Below are positions 8,132 through 16,095 of a stretch of 31,019 nt of DNA, piece after piece; the first letter of the stretch is position 1; every line of letters starts with the position of its first letter. The translations under genes and the position numbers were made by a program. Source of the DNA: DATMQA01 sp035566895 (GTDB lineage Bacteria > Verrucomicrobiota > Verrucomicrobiia > Limisphaerales > UBA8199); the NCBI GenBank assembly GCA_035566895.1, contig DATMQA010000113.1, forward strand, positions 1 to 31,019, given 5' to 3'. A model generated the notes under the pieces. The model was not told the DNA's origin, did no database searches, and saw only the letters and a list, made by a program, of their open reading frames with translations.

Positions 8132-8427
8132 TTGGGGTTGCTTCGGACTTCGCATTTCTTCTGGTCCGCCCTGGGGGCGCCAGGGGCCGTTGGCGGATGA
8201 CCGTGGCCGCCGGGAGCGCTGGTGGCAGACTTGATTGGCCTGAAAGTCCAGCCGTCTGTCTCGTTCTGAGGCAAACAAAACTGGCTCGGAGTTCCGGGCA
8301 TGGCGATAGCGTTCATGAAATCCGCATCTGGCTTGGAGCAAGCAGGAAACGTGCGAGACCGGTGCTTTTCTAGACCGGCACGTAACTCACTCTGGGGAAA
8401 GCTCCAAAAAACATGCACTCCATATAG
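8132..8427. other. Spacer between hybrid kinase and PqiA-like gene
   Basis: About 296 bases with no convincing gene. Open frames here lack recognisable domains and look like shadows. It must carry the promoter of the kinase on the minus strand, but no clear -35/-10 pair was picked out. Confidence 0.5.
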
Positions 8428-8934
8428 CTAGCTCTCCAGCCGGGAGGCGATCCGTCCGGTCCATAGCGATGCGAATTGCGTCAGCATGACCGAAACGAAA
8501 AACAAAAAGAACCCGCTTTGTACCCGGATCTTCGCCACGCCGCCGGATTTCAGGGTCAGCACCAGAATCGCCACGACGAAAACGTCCAGCATGGACCATT
8601 TACCCATGTTCGACACAAATTTAAAGAACGTCCGGGCCTGACTGGCGGACAATCCGGGACAGACCCAGAGGGCCAGCAGAGCGTTGATTTTAACGAACGG
8701 GAAGCAAAGCGTGAACACAAAGAGGATCAAAAACAAGAACAGTTCGCCCGACCGCCAGAGAATCCCCAGCCCTTGATAAACGGAAACCTGGTTCTCGAAC
8801 AACCACAGCTTGGTCACGGACGTGAACGGCTGGAAGATGCCCGCAACGAAGAATCCCATCGACGTGAGCAACATCAGGGCGATTGTCCCGCCGGTTCGTC
8901 GGTGGACCATTATCAACGGCGACTTGCGTTCCAT
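8428..8934 (-). CDS. PqiA-like (paraquat-inducible protein A) membrane protein
   Basis: A 168-residue inner-membrane protein with four predicted helices (about residues 15-38, 62-91, 114-131 and 138-160). The motif GKWSMLDVFVVAILV before helix 3 is the hallmark of the PqiA domain. E. coli PqiA has two such domains and a zinc ribbon; this protein is a single-domain version. PqiA works with MCE proteins (PqiB/PqiC) in lipid transport between membranes, but no MCE gene is in this window, so the role here is only inferred. The ATG at 8934 is used and no Shine-Dalgarno is visible. Two small membrane proteins lie upstream on the same strand and may be co-transcribed. Confidence 0.8.
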   Translation of the reverse strand: MERKSPLIMVHRRTGGTIALMLLTSMGFFVAGIFQPFTSVTKLWLFENQVSVYQGLGILWRSGELFLFLILFVFTLCFPFVKINALLALWVCPGLSASQARTFFKFVSNMGKWSMLDVFVVAILVLTLKSGGVAKIRVQSGFFLFFVSVMLTQFASLWTGRIASRLES

Positions 8935-9058
8935 GAGTGTTACCGCAGTCTAACCCGGATCATCCATGCGGACAAACGACCTTCCGGCGGCGAGAATTAG
9001 ACAGATCAACGACTCACATGGCGGCTGTTAGCTCTAGGCGGTTCGTTGGACGCGGAGG

Positions 9059-9292
9059 TCATTTCCGGGCTCGTTCGAGGAATGTGCCTAATCGATACCC
9101 GAGCAGTCCCGACATTGCCCCGACTAAACACGAGCCGGCAACCAAAGCAACGCCTACCCGGGGTATCGCTGGAGCCGCGAAAGCATAAACTGCTGTACCC
9201 CAGACTGCGGTGCCAATAACGCCGCACCCGAATATCCCCACAAGTGTCCTCCAACCTCGCCTCGTTTGTGTCGTTTGCTTTCGAGAACTCAT
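9059..9292 (-). CDS. Small two-helix membrane protein, unknown function
   Basis: A 77-residue protein with a basic start (MSSRKQTTQTRRGWR) and two Gly/Ala-rich hydrophobic segments (about 16-41 and 45-67), ending in a basic tail (ERARK). I do not recognise a family. The clean charge pattern and its place in a run of minus-strand membrane-protein genes support a real gene; overlapping frames do not look like proteins. It lies 27 bases after the 9320-9676 gene and about 124 bases before the PqiA-like gene. Confidence 0.5.
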   Translation of the reverse strand: MSSRKQTTQTRRGWRTLVGIFGCGVIGTAVWGTAVYAFAAPAIPRVGVALVAGSCLVGAMSGLLGYRLGTFLERARK

Positions 9293-9319
9293 TTTACGAA
9301 ATTACGCGTTGTCCAACAC

Positions 9320-9676
9320 TCAGCCCACCGATGGCGGCCTGCCGGTGATGCCGGGATTGTGAAACTGCTCCGCCGGGCCGCCACTCGGTGAAGCGTGTAG
9401 TTGAGCCGAAGCTTTGCTCTCACGTAGAAGTCTCTCAATCTCCCGGTCTCGCCCCATCAGTAACTCTGAAAAACCTAATCGTTCAAACCCCAATAAAGTC
9501 AGCAGCAACATCAAAAGCAGAAAATGAACGTGCGAATGGCTCGCAAAATGCAAAACCCGAAGAATCTCTAAAATGCAAAGAACGATCGTCAGCGACAAAT
9601 AGGAATAGGGCCACACCCGCCGTTGCGAATGTCTATAAACGAACGTGACCCATCTTTGGAGAAGCGATGCTTTCAT
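9320..9676 (-). CDS. Small membrane protein with charged C-terminal tail, unknown function
   Basis: A 118-residue protein from ATG 9676; the frame extends further upstream but that part is rich in Arg/His and Gln and looks non-coding. A basic, aromatic N terminus (QRWVTFVYRHSQRRVW) precedes two hydrophobic segments (about residues 24-40 and 46-63). The short charged helix GRDREIERLLRESKA and a polar, Pro-rich tail follow. No family is recognised. It is the first gene of a possible three-gene minus-strand group of membrane proteins. No Shine-Dalgarno is visible. Confidence 0.5.
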   Translation of the reverse strand: MKASLLQRWVTFVYRHSQRRVWPYSYLSLTIVLCILEILRVLHFASHSHVHFLLLMLLLTLLGFERLGFSELLMGRDREIERLLRESKASAQLHASPSGGPAEQFHNPGITGRPPSVG

Positions 9677-9839
9677 AATGTTGTGCGTCTGCTGCCTAAC
9701 GCGATCCTGAGTGGTGCGCCGCAAATGATGCCCCAAATGGAACCGGGACCCACTCGCCCGACAAATCTTCACATTAAGTTCCTTGACGCACTGGCTATGT
9801 CAATGGCTTATGACATAATATTTACAGAATGGATGTAGC

Positions 9840-10447
9840 TAAGTCTTGTTCGCGGTATGTCAATAAAGGGTGAGTGGGCGATCGCGGGCTCAGGTTTTAG
9901 GCTTTAACCGCGACCACGTTCATTAAATCCGCTTTAACCTAATTCAGTCAAATTTAGGTTAATTCAGCCTGATTTAACCACAAACGCTGGGGACTGTGGA
10001 CCTTGGACTCATCAAGCACGTCACTACCCTTGTCCCCCGTCACTCGTCCCTCGTCACTTCCCTCCGCGACCTTGGACTTTGGACCTTGGCGCCTGCCGCA
10101 CCGACACCAATCGACACCAAACGACGCCAAACGACACCAAACGACACCACAAACGCCAGCGCCGCTTGGACTTTGGACTTTGGACTTTGGACTTTGGACC
10201 GCCGCACCGACGCCAAACGACACCACAAAAGTTGCAGTTAATTTCACTTGGTTTCACGAAATTTCACTTTATTGCGCCAAATTACAGTTCGACCGTTTTT
10301 CGAAGAACAGCGTCATCGTCCGACTTCGACTAACCGCGACCAACTGCGAGTAACTTCGGCCACCCCCTCCCCGTGGACGGGGATTAGGAGCCCAGTTTGC
10401 GCGTCCGCCACGCTTGTGATCCTGGGCGTCGTAGGCGATAAGTGATT
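9840..10447. repeat. Non-coding block of stacked short tandem repeats
   Basis: About 600 bases without a gene, made largely of unrelated micro-repeats. TTAACCTAA (9934-9942) and TTAGGTTAA (9954-9962) form a perfect 9-bp inverted repeat, with ATTCAG repeated beside each arm. GTCAC/CGTCCC units lie at 10020-10060. Five decamers of xCGACRCCAA type occupy 10101-10150. Five TTGGACT heptamers occupy 10166-10200. Two further decamers lie at 10207-10226, and three TTTCAC-centred decamers at 10241-10270. The segment GCCGCACCGAC-R-CCAA occurs twice (about 10095 and 10201), so the arrays are interleaved. Frames through this block are repeat translations and should not be annotated as genes. Confidence 0.85.
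10414..10442 (+). promoter_or_regulatory. Possible promoter of CheY-like gene 1 (leaderless layout)
   Basis: TTGTGA (10414-10419) and GATAAG (10437-10442) are 17 bases apart, each matching four of six sigma-70 consensus positions. The -10 box ends five bases before the ATG at 10448, so transcription would start at or beside the start codon. No Shine-Dalgarno is present. This is weak evidence by eye only. Confidence 0.35.
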
Positions 10448-10813
10448 ATGGAACAGAAGATTGTTCGCGGGAAACGCGTATTGCTGGTGGATGACGAAGC
10501 CAGCGTCCGAGGGGCGTTTCGCATGATGCTTGAGGTCGATGACCACCAGGTGACGGAAGCGGCCAATGGCGCGGAAGCGCTGGATTTGTTCACCAAAGGT
10601 GAATTCGACCTGGTGACGACGGATTTTGAAATGCCGATCATGAAGGGCAACGAACTTGCGATGAGGATCAAGAGCGCGGCACCAAAGCAACCGGTCCTCA
10701 TGATCACGGCGTATGGAAGGGAGGTTGGCGGCTCGCAGAACCAGGCGGACGCGATCATGAACAAACCTTTCATCATGAACGACCTGCGCCAGGCGATTGC
10801 AAAACTGCTGTAG
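10448..10813 (+). CDS. CheY-like single-domain response regulator 1
   Basis: A 121-residue stand-alone receiver: acidic pair in LLVDDE, phospho-acceptor D59 (TTDFEMPIMKG), Thr in MITAYG and Lys in NKPF. It has no output domain, so it should signal by binding a partner or by passing phosphate in a relay. It is clearly paralogous to the receiver at 12432-12812: both have the active Asp at residue 59 and share TD-F/Y-EMP-x-MKG and QAI-x-KLL near the end. The ATG at 10448 was chosen over an upstream GTG (10442) because it fits the domain start. A REP-like palindrome follows the gene. Confidence 0.88.
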   Translation: MEQKIVRGKRVLLVDDEASVRGAFRMMLEVDDHQVTEAANGAEALDLFTKGEFDLVTTDFEMPIMKGNELAMRIKSAAPKQPVLMITAYGREVGGSQNQADAIMNKPFIMNDLRQAIAKLL

Positions 10814-10877
10814 AAGCAAGAAAGCCCGCCAGTCCCGGTGGCCGGTGGAAAAGGAAGCCGCTGTGAGCCAAAGAGCG

Positions 10878-10915
10878 ACCCCTCACCCTGCCCTCTCCCC
10901 TGAGGAAGGGGAGAG
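10878..10915. repeat. REP-like palindrome (copy 2)
   Basis: The sequence at 10881-10915 includes CTCTCCCCT and AGGGGAGAG, a 9-bp stem with a five-base loop, preceded by CCCCTCACCCTG. It matches the element at 5412-5450 in inverted orientation. It sits just after the receiver gene and may protect or end its transcript. Confidence 0.75.
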
Positions 10916-10997
10916 AGAGACCCACGAATTTCAGGGGAGCTGGCGGCCCCAAGAGGCAAATTTTGGGCTCAATCCTGCTTACTCAGCCGTGGGAAAC

Positions 10998-12419
10998 ATG
11001 GTGACGAGCAGATATGTTTTGATTGGGTTGCTGGCTGGGGGGCTGGCCTTGGCGGCGGAGGCGGGACCGTTGAAGCGGATTGGCCATACGACGCTGACGC
11101 CACGCCATTCCAGTCCGGACGACAAGGGGATGTACACGGCGTTCATCGATCCAACGAACGGTTACGCGTATTTTGTGGGCAGCTACCTGTTCAAGCTGGA
11201 CATCACCGGGAATCTGCCCGTGCAGATCGGTCCGGCAACGAACACGGGCCAGTTCATTAACAACGCGTTTGATGCCGCGGCGGGATATGTGTATTTCCCG
11301 GGGGGAACGCTCAAACGCTATGCGGTGGGGGCGGGCGCCAACCCGGTGACCAACGCCGGTTCACTCACGCTGGCCGCCGGGACCGCGGCTGCCGTCGTCC
11401 TGGATGATTCCGACCCAAATCCGGCCAACCACTACGCTTACGTGCTTTGCACGGTTTCGGGGAGTCCCGCCCGGGTGGCCAAGGTGGCGCTTTCCAATTT
11501 TACGGAACAGGCCTCGGTGACGCTCAATGCGGGCGAAACCAACTTTTTATTCGGCAGCGTGGTCGATGCGCAAAAGGGTTACGCCTATTTTGTGACGGCC
11601 CCCAATACGAATTCCTCGCCGGCAGTGGTGAAAATCAAGCTGACCCCCGGCGCGAACGCGCCGGTGCGCATCGGCGCGGTGAGCCTGAATTCGGTGGGCA
11701 CATTTATTGACGGCGGTTCGATTGATACGCTGCATGGCTACGCCTATTACGATACTTATGACTCGGACACGAACATCCCCGGCAAAATCTTCAAGGTGAA
11801 GCTGGAAGCCGGGGATGTGGCTCCGACCCTGGTGGGCTATGTGAATCTGCATCCGGGTGAGGGGCGACTGGCCGCCTCGGTCTGTGATCCCGCGGGTGGC
11901 TATGTGTATTTCGCGAATGACAATTCTTATCCCGGCGGGGTATATCAGTTCAGCCTGAACGGGACGAACCTGCCGGTGGAAATCAGTTTTTTGCCATTTC
12001 CAGGAGGCCCGGATGCGCCACCGCCCAACGGCATGACGACCAATAACACGACCACCAACCTGGACGGCATCCTTCCTTTCGGCGAGGTTTTTCTCCGTTC
12101 GGCGGTGTTCGACCCGGTGCGCGGTTACGCTTATTTCGGACAGGACAGCCGGCCGAACCAGGTTGTGAAGATTCAAGTCGCGCGGGATACACCGGTCATC
12201 ACCAATTCGGCGATGCAGCCTGGCAACGGGTTTCGACTCACCTACACGAACACGCCCGGCGTAGCCGGCACCGTGCTGGCCAGCACGAACCTGTCGCTGC
12301 CGATGAGCAATTGGAACGTGCTCGGGGTCGCCACGGAGATTTCTTCCGGCCAGTTCCAATTCACCGACCCGCAGTCAACGAACAACCCGCAACGCTTCTA
12401 CGAAATCCGTTCTCCGTGA
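10998..12419 (+). CDS. Secreted seven-repeat beta-propeller-like protein with RFY-type C-terminal domain
   Basis: A 473-residue exported protein. The signal peptide is about residues 1-22 (YVLIGLLAGGLALAAEAG). Seven repeats centred on GYAYF/GYVYF then follow, each continuing into a strand like VVKIKL: NGYAYFVG, AGYVYFPG, NHYAYVLC, KGYAYFVT, HGYAYYDT, GGYVYFAN and RGYAYFGQ. The count fits a seven-bladed propeller. The last 65 residues form a separate module ending TDPQSTNNPQRFYEIRSP, which also ends the 1086-aa glycoside hydrolase at 16096-19356. The ATG at 10998 was chosen because it starts the signal peptide; the longer frame translates a REP element. The function is unknown, perhaps ligand or surface binding. 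It is flanked by two CheY-like genes. Confidence 0.82.
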   Translation: MVTSRYVLIGLLAGGLALAAEAGPLKRIGHTTLTPRHSSPDDKGMYTAFIDPTNGYAYFVGSYLFKLDITGNLPVQIGPATNTGQFINNAFDAAAGYVYFPGGTLKRYAVGAGANPVTNAGSLTLAAGTAAAVVLDDSDPNPANHYAYVLCTVSGSPARVAKVALSNFTEQASVTLNAGETNFLFGSVVDAQKGYAYFVTAPNTNSSPAVVKIKLTPGANAPVRIGAVSLNSVGTFIDGGSIDTLHGYAYYDTYDSDTNIPGKIFKVKLEAGDVAPTLVGYVNLHPGEGRLAASVCDPAGGYVYFANDNSYPGGVYQFSLNGTNLPVEISFLPFPGGPDAPPPNGMTTNNTTTNLDGILPFGEVFLRSAVFDPVRGYAYFGQDSRPNQVVKIQVARDTPVITNSAMQPGNGFRLTYTNTPGVAGTVLASTNLSLPMSNWNVLGVATEISSGQFQFTDPQSTNNPQRFYEIRSP

Positions 12420-12431
12420 TTTAGGGCGGCC

Positions 12432-12812
12432 TTACCCGACTTTCAGGAGTTTATTGATAGCCTGGCGAAACTCCAGGAGATCGAAAGGCTTGCCCAGGAC
12501 CAAATCGGCCGCGACCGGGCGGCCCGATGATTTCAATTTTTCCCGGTAAGCAGTCAGGATCACGATTGGCTGGGTGGGAAGGCGCGCTCTGATCTCAGCG
12601 GCGAGCTGGTCGCCCTTCATGTTCGGCATTTCGTAATCCGTAATGACCAGGTCGAACGTGCCCAGCTCAAGGGCGGCCAGGGCTTTGGAGCCTCCGCTGA
12701 CAACCTCAGACGCATGACCGTCCAGGGCAAGGATTCTGGTCAAGGTGCTGCACACCAACTCGTCATCATCGACCACCAGGACGCGCCGTCCGGATTTTTC
12801 ACCTATGGCCAT
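12432..12812 (-). CDS. CheY-like single-domain response regulator 2
   Basis: A 126-residue receiver with DDDE in the acidic pocket, D59 (VITDYEMPNMKG), Thr in ILTAYR and Lys in GKPFD. No output domain follows. It is a paralogue of the receiver at 10448-10813 and converges on the propeller gene with only 12 bases between the stops, too little for separate terminators. The start is ATG at 12812. The two receivers on either side of one secreted protein suggest a local duplication around it, or two inputs to the same partner. Confidence 0.88.
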   Translation of the reverse strand: MAIGEKSGRRVLVVDDDELVCSTLTRILALDGHASEVVSGGSKALAALELGTFDLVITDYEMPNMKGDQLAAEIRARLPTQPIVILTAYREKLKSSGRPVAADLVLGKPFDLLEFRQAINKLLKVG

Positions 12813-12882
12813 AAGTCATAATCTTTGCTTACTCGCATATTTCGGCCTGTGAGTCCAACGCAATCGAGTCGGGCGAGTAATT

Positions 12883-12981
12883 GGTACATGGTTACATGGT
12901 TACAAGGGTTACATGGTTACAAGGGTTACATGGTTACATGGTTACATGGTTACATGGTTACATGGTTGCAAAGTTACATGG
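12883..12981. repeat. GTTACATG tandem array (long copy)
   Basis: About eleven 8-9 bp units, mostly GTTACATG with GTTACAAGG interspersed and one GTTGCAAA, run head to tail. It is the same unit as at 2523-2580, in the same orientation, about 10 kb away. A frame through it reads as a repetitive M-V-T-W-L-H-G-Y peptide, which is not a gene. Confidence 0.92.
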
Positions 12982-13022
12982 GCCGTGGTGTGTGAGGGGT
13001 GATGGGTGCGTATCCGATGCGC

Positions 13023-13145
13023 CGGGTGGGGGCACCCGACCTACAAGACCGCTGTCTGCCGTCCCTGGCGGGACTTGACCTTTCTCTTCCCTCCTTCCCC
13101 ACCGTTGAAACGGTGGGCTATTTTCGGACATCCCTCCGGGACAGA
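13023..13145. repeat. Cluster of short hairpins (REP-like)
   Basis: Four small palindromes lie in series: CGGGTG-GGGG-CACCCG (13023-13038), GTCCC-TGGC-GGGAC (13061-13074), CCCACCGTT-GA-AACGGTGGG (13098-13117, perfect 9-bp stem) and TCCC-TCC-GGGA (13131-13141). None has a T-run that would make it a typical terminator. The spacer 12982-13185 holds no convincing gene. Confidence 0.65.
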
Positions 13146-13185
13146 ACCGGCACTCGGGACCTCAAATCCTAGTGGCAAACGCAGC

Positions 13186-13217
13186 AAAAAGCCCGCGATC
13201 CGAATCGGACCGCGGGC
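13186..13217 (-). terminator. Rho-independent terminator of the phosphodiesterase gene
   Basis: On the minus strand GCCCGCG-G-TCCGA and TCGGA-T-CGCGGGC form a 13-bp stem with one internal mismatch and a very short loop, followed at once by TTTTT. It lies about 34 bases after the stop codon of the minus-strand phosphodiesterase gene. It is the clearest terminator in the window. Confidence 0.88.
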
Positions 13218-13250
13218 AGGTTTGAGCGATTCTCGTCCGGCAAGACGCCG

Positions 13251-14971
13251 TTAGAACAGAGGCTGGGTGCCTTCGATGCGGACCGCCTGGAGTTCGTAGG
13301 GGTTGAGGCCGAGCAGCTTCAGGATGGTCGGGGCGATCTGCGTGGTCTCCACGGGCCTGGTGACGGCAGTGCCGCCCAGCGCGCCGGGCCGGGCCAGAAG
13401 GATGGGGACGTTCCGGTCCTCGGTGTGATCGCCGCCGTGCTCGGCGATCTTGGCCTTGTGACCCGTGTACACGACACCGTACTGGGCGACTCCGAGCACG
13501 TCGGGCACGCGCGGGTCGCCCGGCTCGACACCGATCACCCGGGCCGCCGCAGCGCCGGTATAGACCTGTGTGAGACCGGCAGAAGTGACGGGCTTGCCGT
13601 CCACGCTGGCGGTCGAATCGTTGTAGTTAAGGAGGAACTGGCTGGCATAACCGGCGGCAACCGCCGAGCGGTCGTTGAGCCAGAGGAGCATGCCATCGTC
13701 ATCGACGCCAAACGCGACGAGCGGTGCGGCATTCGTATTGCCGCCCTGGTGGTCGTGGTTCCACGCAGCATTGAGAGCGTTGATGATCTGGCCGTCCTTG
13801 ATCCGGTTGAGGGCAGCGCGGTTCATGGGCGACTGGCCGTGCTTGGCCGAAATGATGATGGCGGTATGGTCGAGGAGCCCGCGGCCGGCGAGCGCACTAA
13901 CCATGCTTCCGAGGGATTGATCAACGAAGTTGAGAGCGTTGCTCAAGACCGGTCCGGGAGTGGCGCCATCCGCCAGGTAGCCGCCCAGGGCCGTTCCCGA
14001 CAGGTCACCCTCCGTTCTTGACGCCGGCAACTTCTGGCCGGTCGAGACGGTCTGGAAGTTCATGCCGAAGAGCGCCGGGGTTCCCGGGTTGCCGGCGCCG
14101 TTGTGGCGGTGACCGTTGATCCAGTTGATGACGGCCTGGACCTTGTAGCCGTCGTACTGCTGGGTCAAGAGGTTGTCCGTGGTCCAGTCCGGCTGGCTTG
14201 GGTCCGTCGGTGCGGCCGGGTTGGCGCTGCTGTTGATCTCGGGAGTGAAAAAGTCGTCCACGCCGTCACCGGAGGGACCGGACATGATCTGGTAGGCGGG
14301 GTGCTTGTCCGACCAGGCGGTCAGCAGATGGTGCTGGTGGGCCACTTCGAAGACCGTGTTCACTTTCAGGTATTGGCTGGGATAGAGCGGCTGGCAACTC
14401 GAGGGAGCGACGGGCAACTGCGAGGGATTGATCACGTCGAGCGGATTGCCGGTCATTTGCAGGATGTTGGCCCAGGGGTCCAAGCCGGGAGCGGGCACGA
14501 GCCCCTGGCCCGCGTCGAGGGCCAGGTTCAAGTCGAGGGCCTCGAAGTAGGTGACCTCGCCGCCCGGCGCCGGGCCGGCGCAGTTCGTGGTGCGGCAGGG
14601 AACACATTATGATTCCAAGTGTCGTCGTAGTAGATGCCGGTGGTTGACGGGTTGCCTCCGGTGACCTGGCCGACCATTCCGGGGAATGAGTCCGACGGGA
14701 AAGGCGTGCTCGCGTCCGAGTAGTCAACGCCACGAGCCACCAGAGCTGCCAGCGTGGACCCGGGGTGGGTCTGGGCATACCAGGCCAGGTCGGACTGATG
14801 CATTCCGTCCACGGAGACGAGCAGCACATGGTCGACCCTTTCGGGGCCGGTGGATTCTTCAGGTGAATCCGCCTTCGCCGCTGTGGGCAGAACTGAGCCA
14901 ATCCCCACCAGACCCAGTCCGCAAACCAGTGCCGCAGCCGTTTGGGCCGCCACCATAACTTTTGTTTTCAT
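13251..14971 (-). pseudogene. Exported alkaline-phosphatase-superfamily phosphodiesterase, one-base frameshift
   Basis: Two frames together read as one protein of about 573 residues. The N-terminal part (14971 down to about 14595) has a signal peptide (KVMVAAQTAAALVCGLGLVG), the metal-site LLVSVDGMH and the nucleophile region TPFPSDSFPGMV. The C-terminal part (13251 to about 14595) has IISAKHGQSP and AEHGGDHTEDRNVP, typical of type I phosphodiesterase/nucleotide pyrophosphatase relatives. The frame breaks near 14592-14595: NVFPAAPRTAP would read NVFPAGTTNCAGP if one G were restored in the coding strand. The total length is one short of a multiple of three, as expected. ATG 14971 has AGGAAG seven bases upstream (14979-14984), the best Shine-Dalgarno here. 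It may be a real lesion or a sequencing or assembly error. Confidence 0.8.
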
Positions 14972-15351
14972 ATCGATTCTTCCTTTCATGTCGCTTGGTT
15001 TTGTGTTTCGACCACGCCGCGCGGAGACGATGTTATGTTCAGGTTGCGCGCCGTGGCTTTTGTTGACGGCCACACTTTCACCTGCGCTCGTTGAAAGTAA
15101 ACGTGACGAATCGTAACGATTCGGTTGCGAACAAGTGGCAGCGGAGCGCAAGTCCGCAAAGTGGATTTCCAACAAAGGTTAGAGAAAAAAATTTCCGCTG
15201 GTGCGAGAATTGGCAGCCAATCCGGACTGCGCCGGCGTTGGGAAGTTGCTGCGGACAGGAAAGTCCGCGCTCCGGGCGGCGAAGACCGACCGGTTTCTGG
15301 GTTGCCTTGCCTTCAGCTTGTCATTCTGAATCGGGCGGGCGATGGTGTGCT
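14972..15351. other. Divergent spacer with two small palindromes
   Basis: About 380 bases without a convincing gene. It holds the Shine-Dalgarno and promoter region of the minus-strand phosphodiesterase and of the plus-strand OsmC gene. Two related palindromes are present: GCGGA-GCGCAAG-TCCGC (15141-15157) and GCGGAC-AGGAAA-GTCCGC (15251-15268). The plus-strand frame upstream of 15352 is open but its translation is Cys/Arg/Ser-rich and unlike the OsmC family. Confidence 0.6.
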
Positions 15352-15837
15352 GTGTCTGAGCACAAAGCGATTATCAGTTGGAAGCGCACGAGTCCCGATT
15401 TCCTGAAGGGCAGGTATTCGCGGGAGCACACGTGGACGTTTGACGGCGGGATAACGGTGCCTGCATCGCCCTCACCTTCCGCGGTGCCCGCGCCGTATTC
15501 AAACCCGGCGCACGTTGACCCGGAGGAAGCTTATGTCGCGGCGGTGTCGAGCTGTCACATGCTCACCTACCTATATTTGGCTTACCGGCAGGGATTTCAG
15601 GTGGATAGCTATCAGGACGAGGCGGTCGGCAGCATGACCAAGAATGAAAAAGGCATTCCGTGGGTTAGCTCGATTAAACTCAATCCGAAAATAACTTACA
15701 GCGGCGAGAAATTGCCCGCGGCAGCGGAGGAGCAGCGGCTTCATCACCTTGCGCACGAGCAGTGTTACATCTCCAACTCCATCAGAACAGAAGTTACGGT
15801 TGGAAGCGGGCAGCCTGAGGCTGAGCCGGTGCGATGA
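15352..15837 (+). CDS. OsmC-family peroxide-reductase-like protein
   Basis: A 161-residue protein of the OsmC/Ohr superfamily, cytoplasmic thiol peroxidases that reduce organic hydroperoxides. The two conserved cysteines are visible in AAVSSCHMLTYLYLA and AHEQCYISNSI. The N terminus ISWKRTSPDFLKGRYSREHT fits the family's first strands. The GTG at 15352 is chosen because homologues start near SEHKA and the frame upstream looks non-coding. It stands alone, divergent from the phosphodiesterase. The usual partner redoxins are not nearby. Confidence 0.85.
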   Translation: MSEHKAIISWKRTSPDFLKGRYSREHTWTFDGGITVPASPSPSAVPAPYSNPAHVDPEEAYVAAVSSCHMLTYLYLAYRQGFQVDSYQDEAVGSMTKNEKGIPWVSSIKLNPKITYSGEKLPAAAEEQRLHHLAHEQCYISNSIRTEVTVGSGQPEAEPVR

Positions 15838-16095
15838 GGGCGCGCGATTTCGGTCGAGCGCTGTTAGTGTTGCGATCATCGGAGTTAGATAACGTCAGTC
15901 CGCATGATTCAAGAGAACGCAACGCGCGGAGGCTAACCATAAGTTGAGGAACCCTTTGCATCTATTGCGGCCCAGGAAGGTCCGGGTTTGCATCCGACTC
16001 GGTTGTCCCGTATGGTTTGTGAGCTAAGCCTTTGACCAGGTATCTACGGGCGGATATTGGGCCGGAGCTGTCATTGAAATTCTGTAGTTTGTTTT

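Noticed and set aside
9780..9835. Promoter in the AT-rich stretch before the small membrane-protein genes
   Set aside because: A TTGACA occurs on the minus strand but no acceptable -10 box lies at the right distance.
9954..10353. Several overlapping open frames on both strands, 60-116 codons each
   Set aside because: They translate the tandem repeats and give low-complexity peptides in every frame; no start signal or domain supports a gene.
10797..10997. Extended N terminus for the propeller protein
   Set aside because: The extension translates a REP-like palindrome and lies before a clear signal peptide at 10998.
12881..13078. Open frame giving a peptide rich in M-V-T-W-L-H-G-Y
   Set aside because: It is a direct translation of the GTTACATG array.
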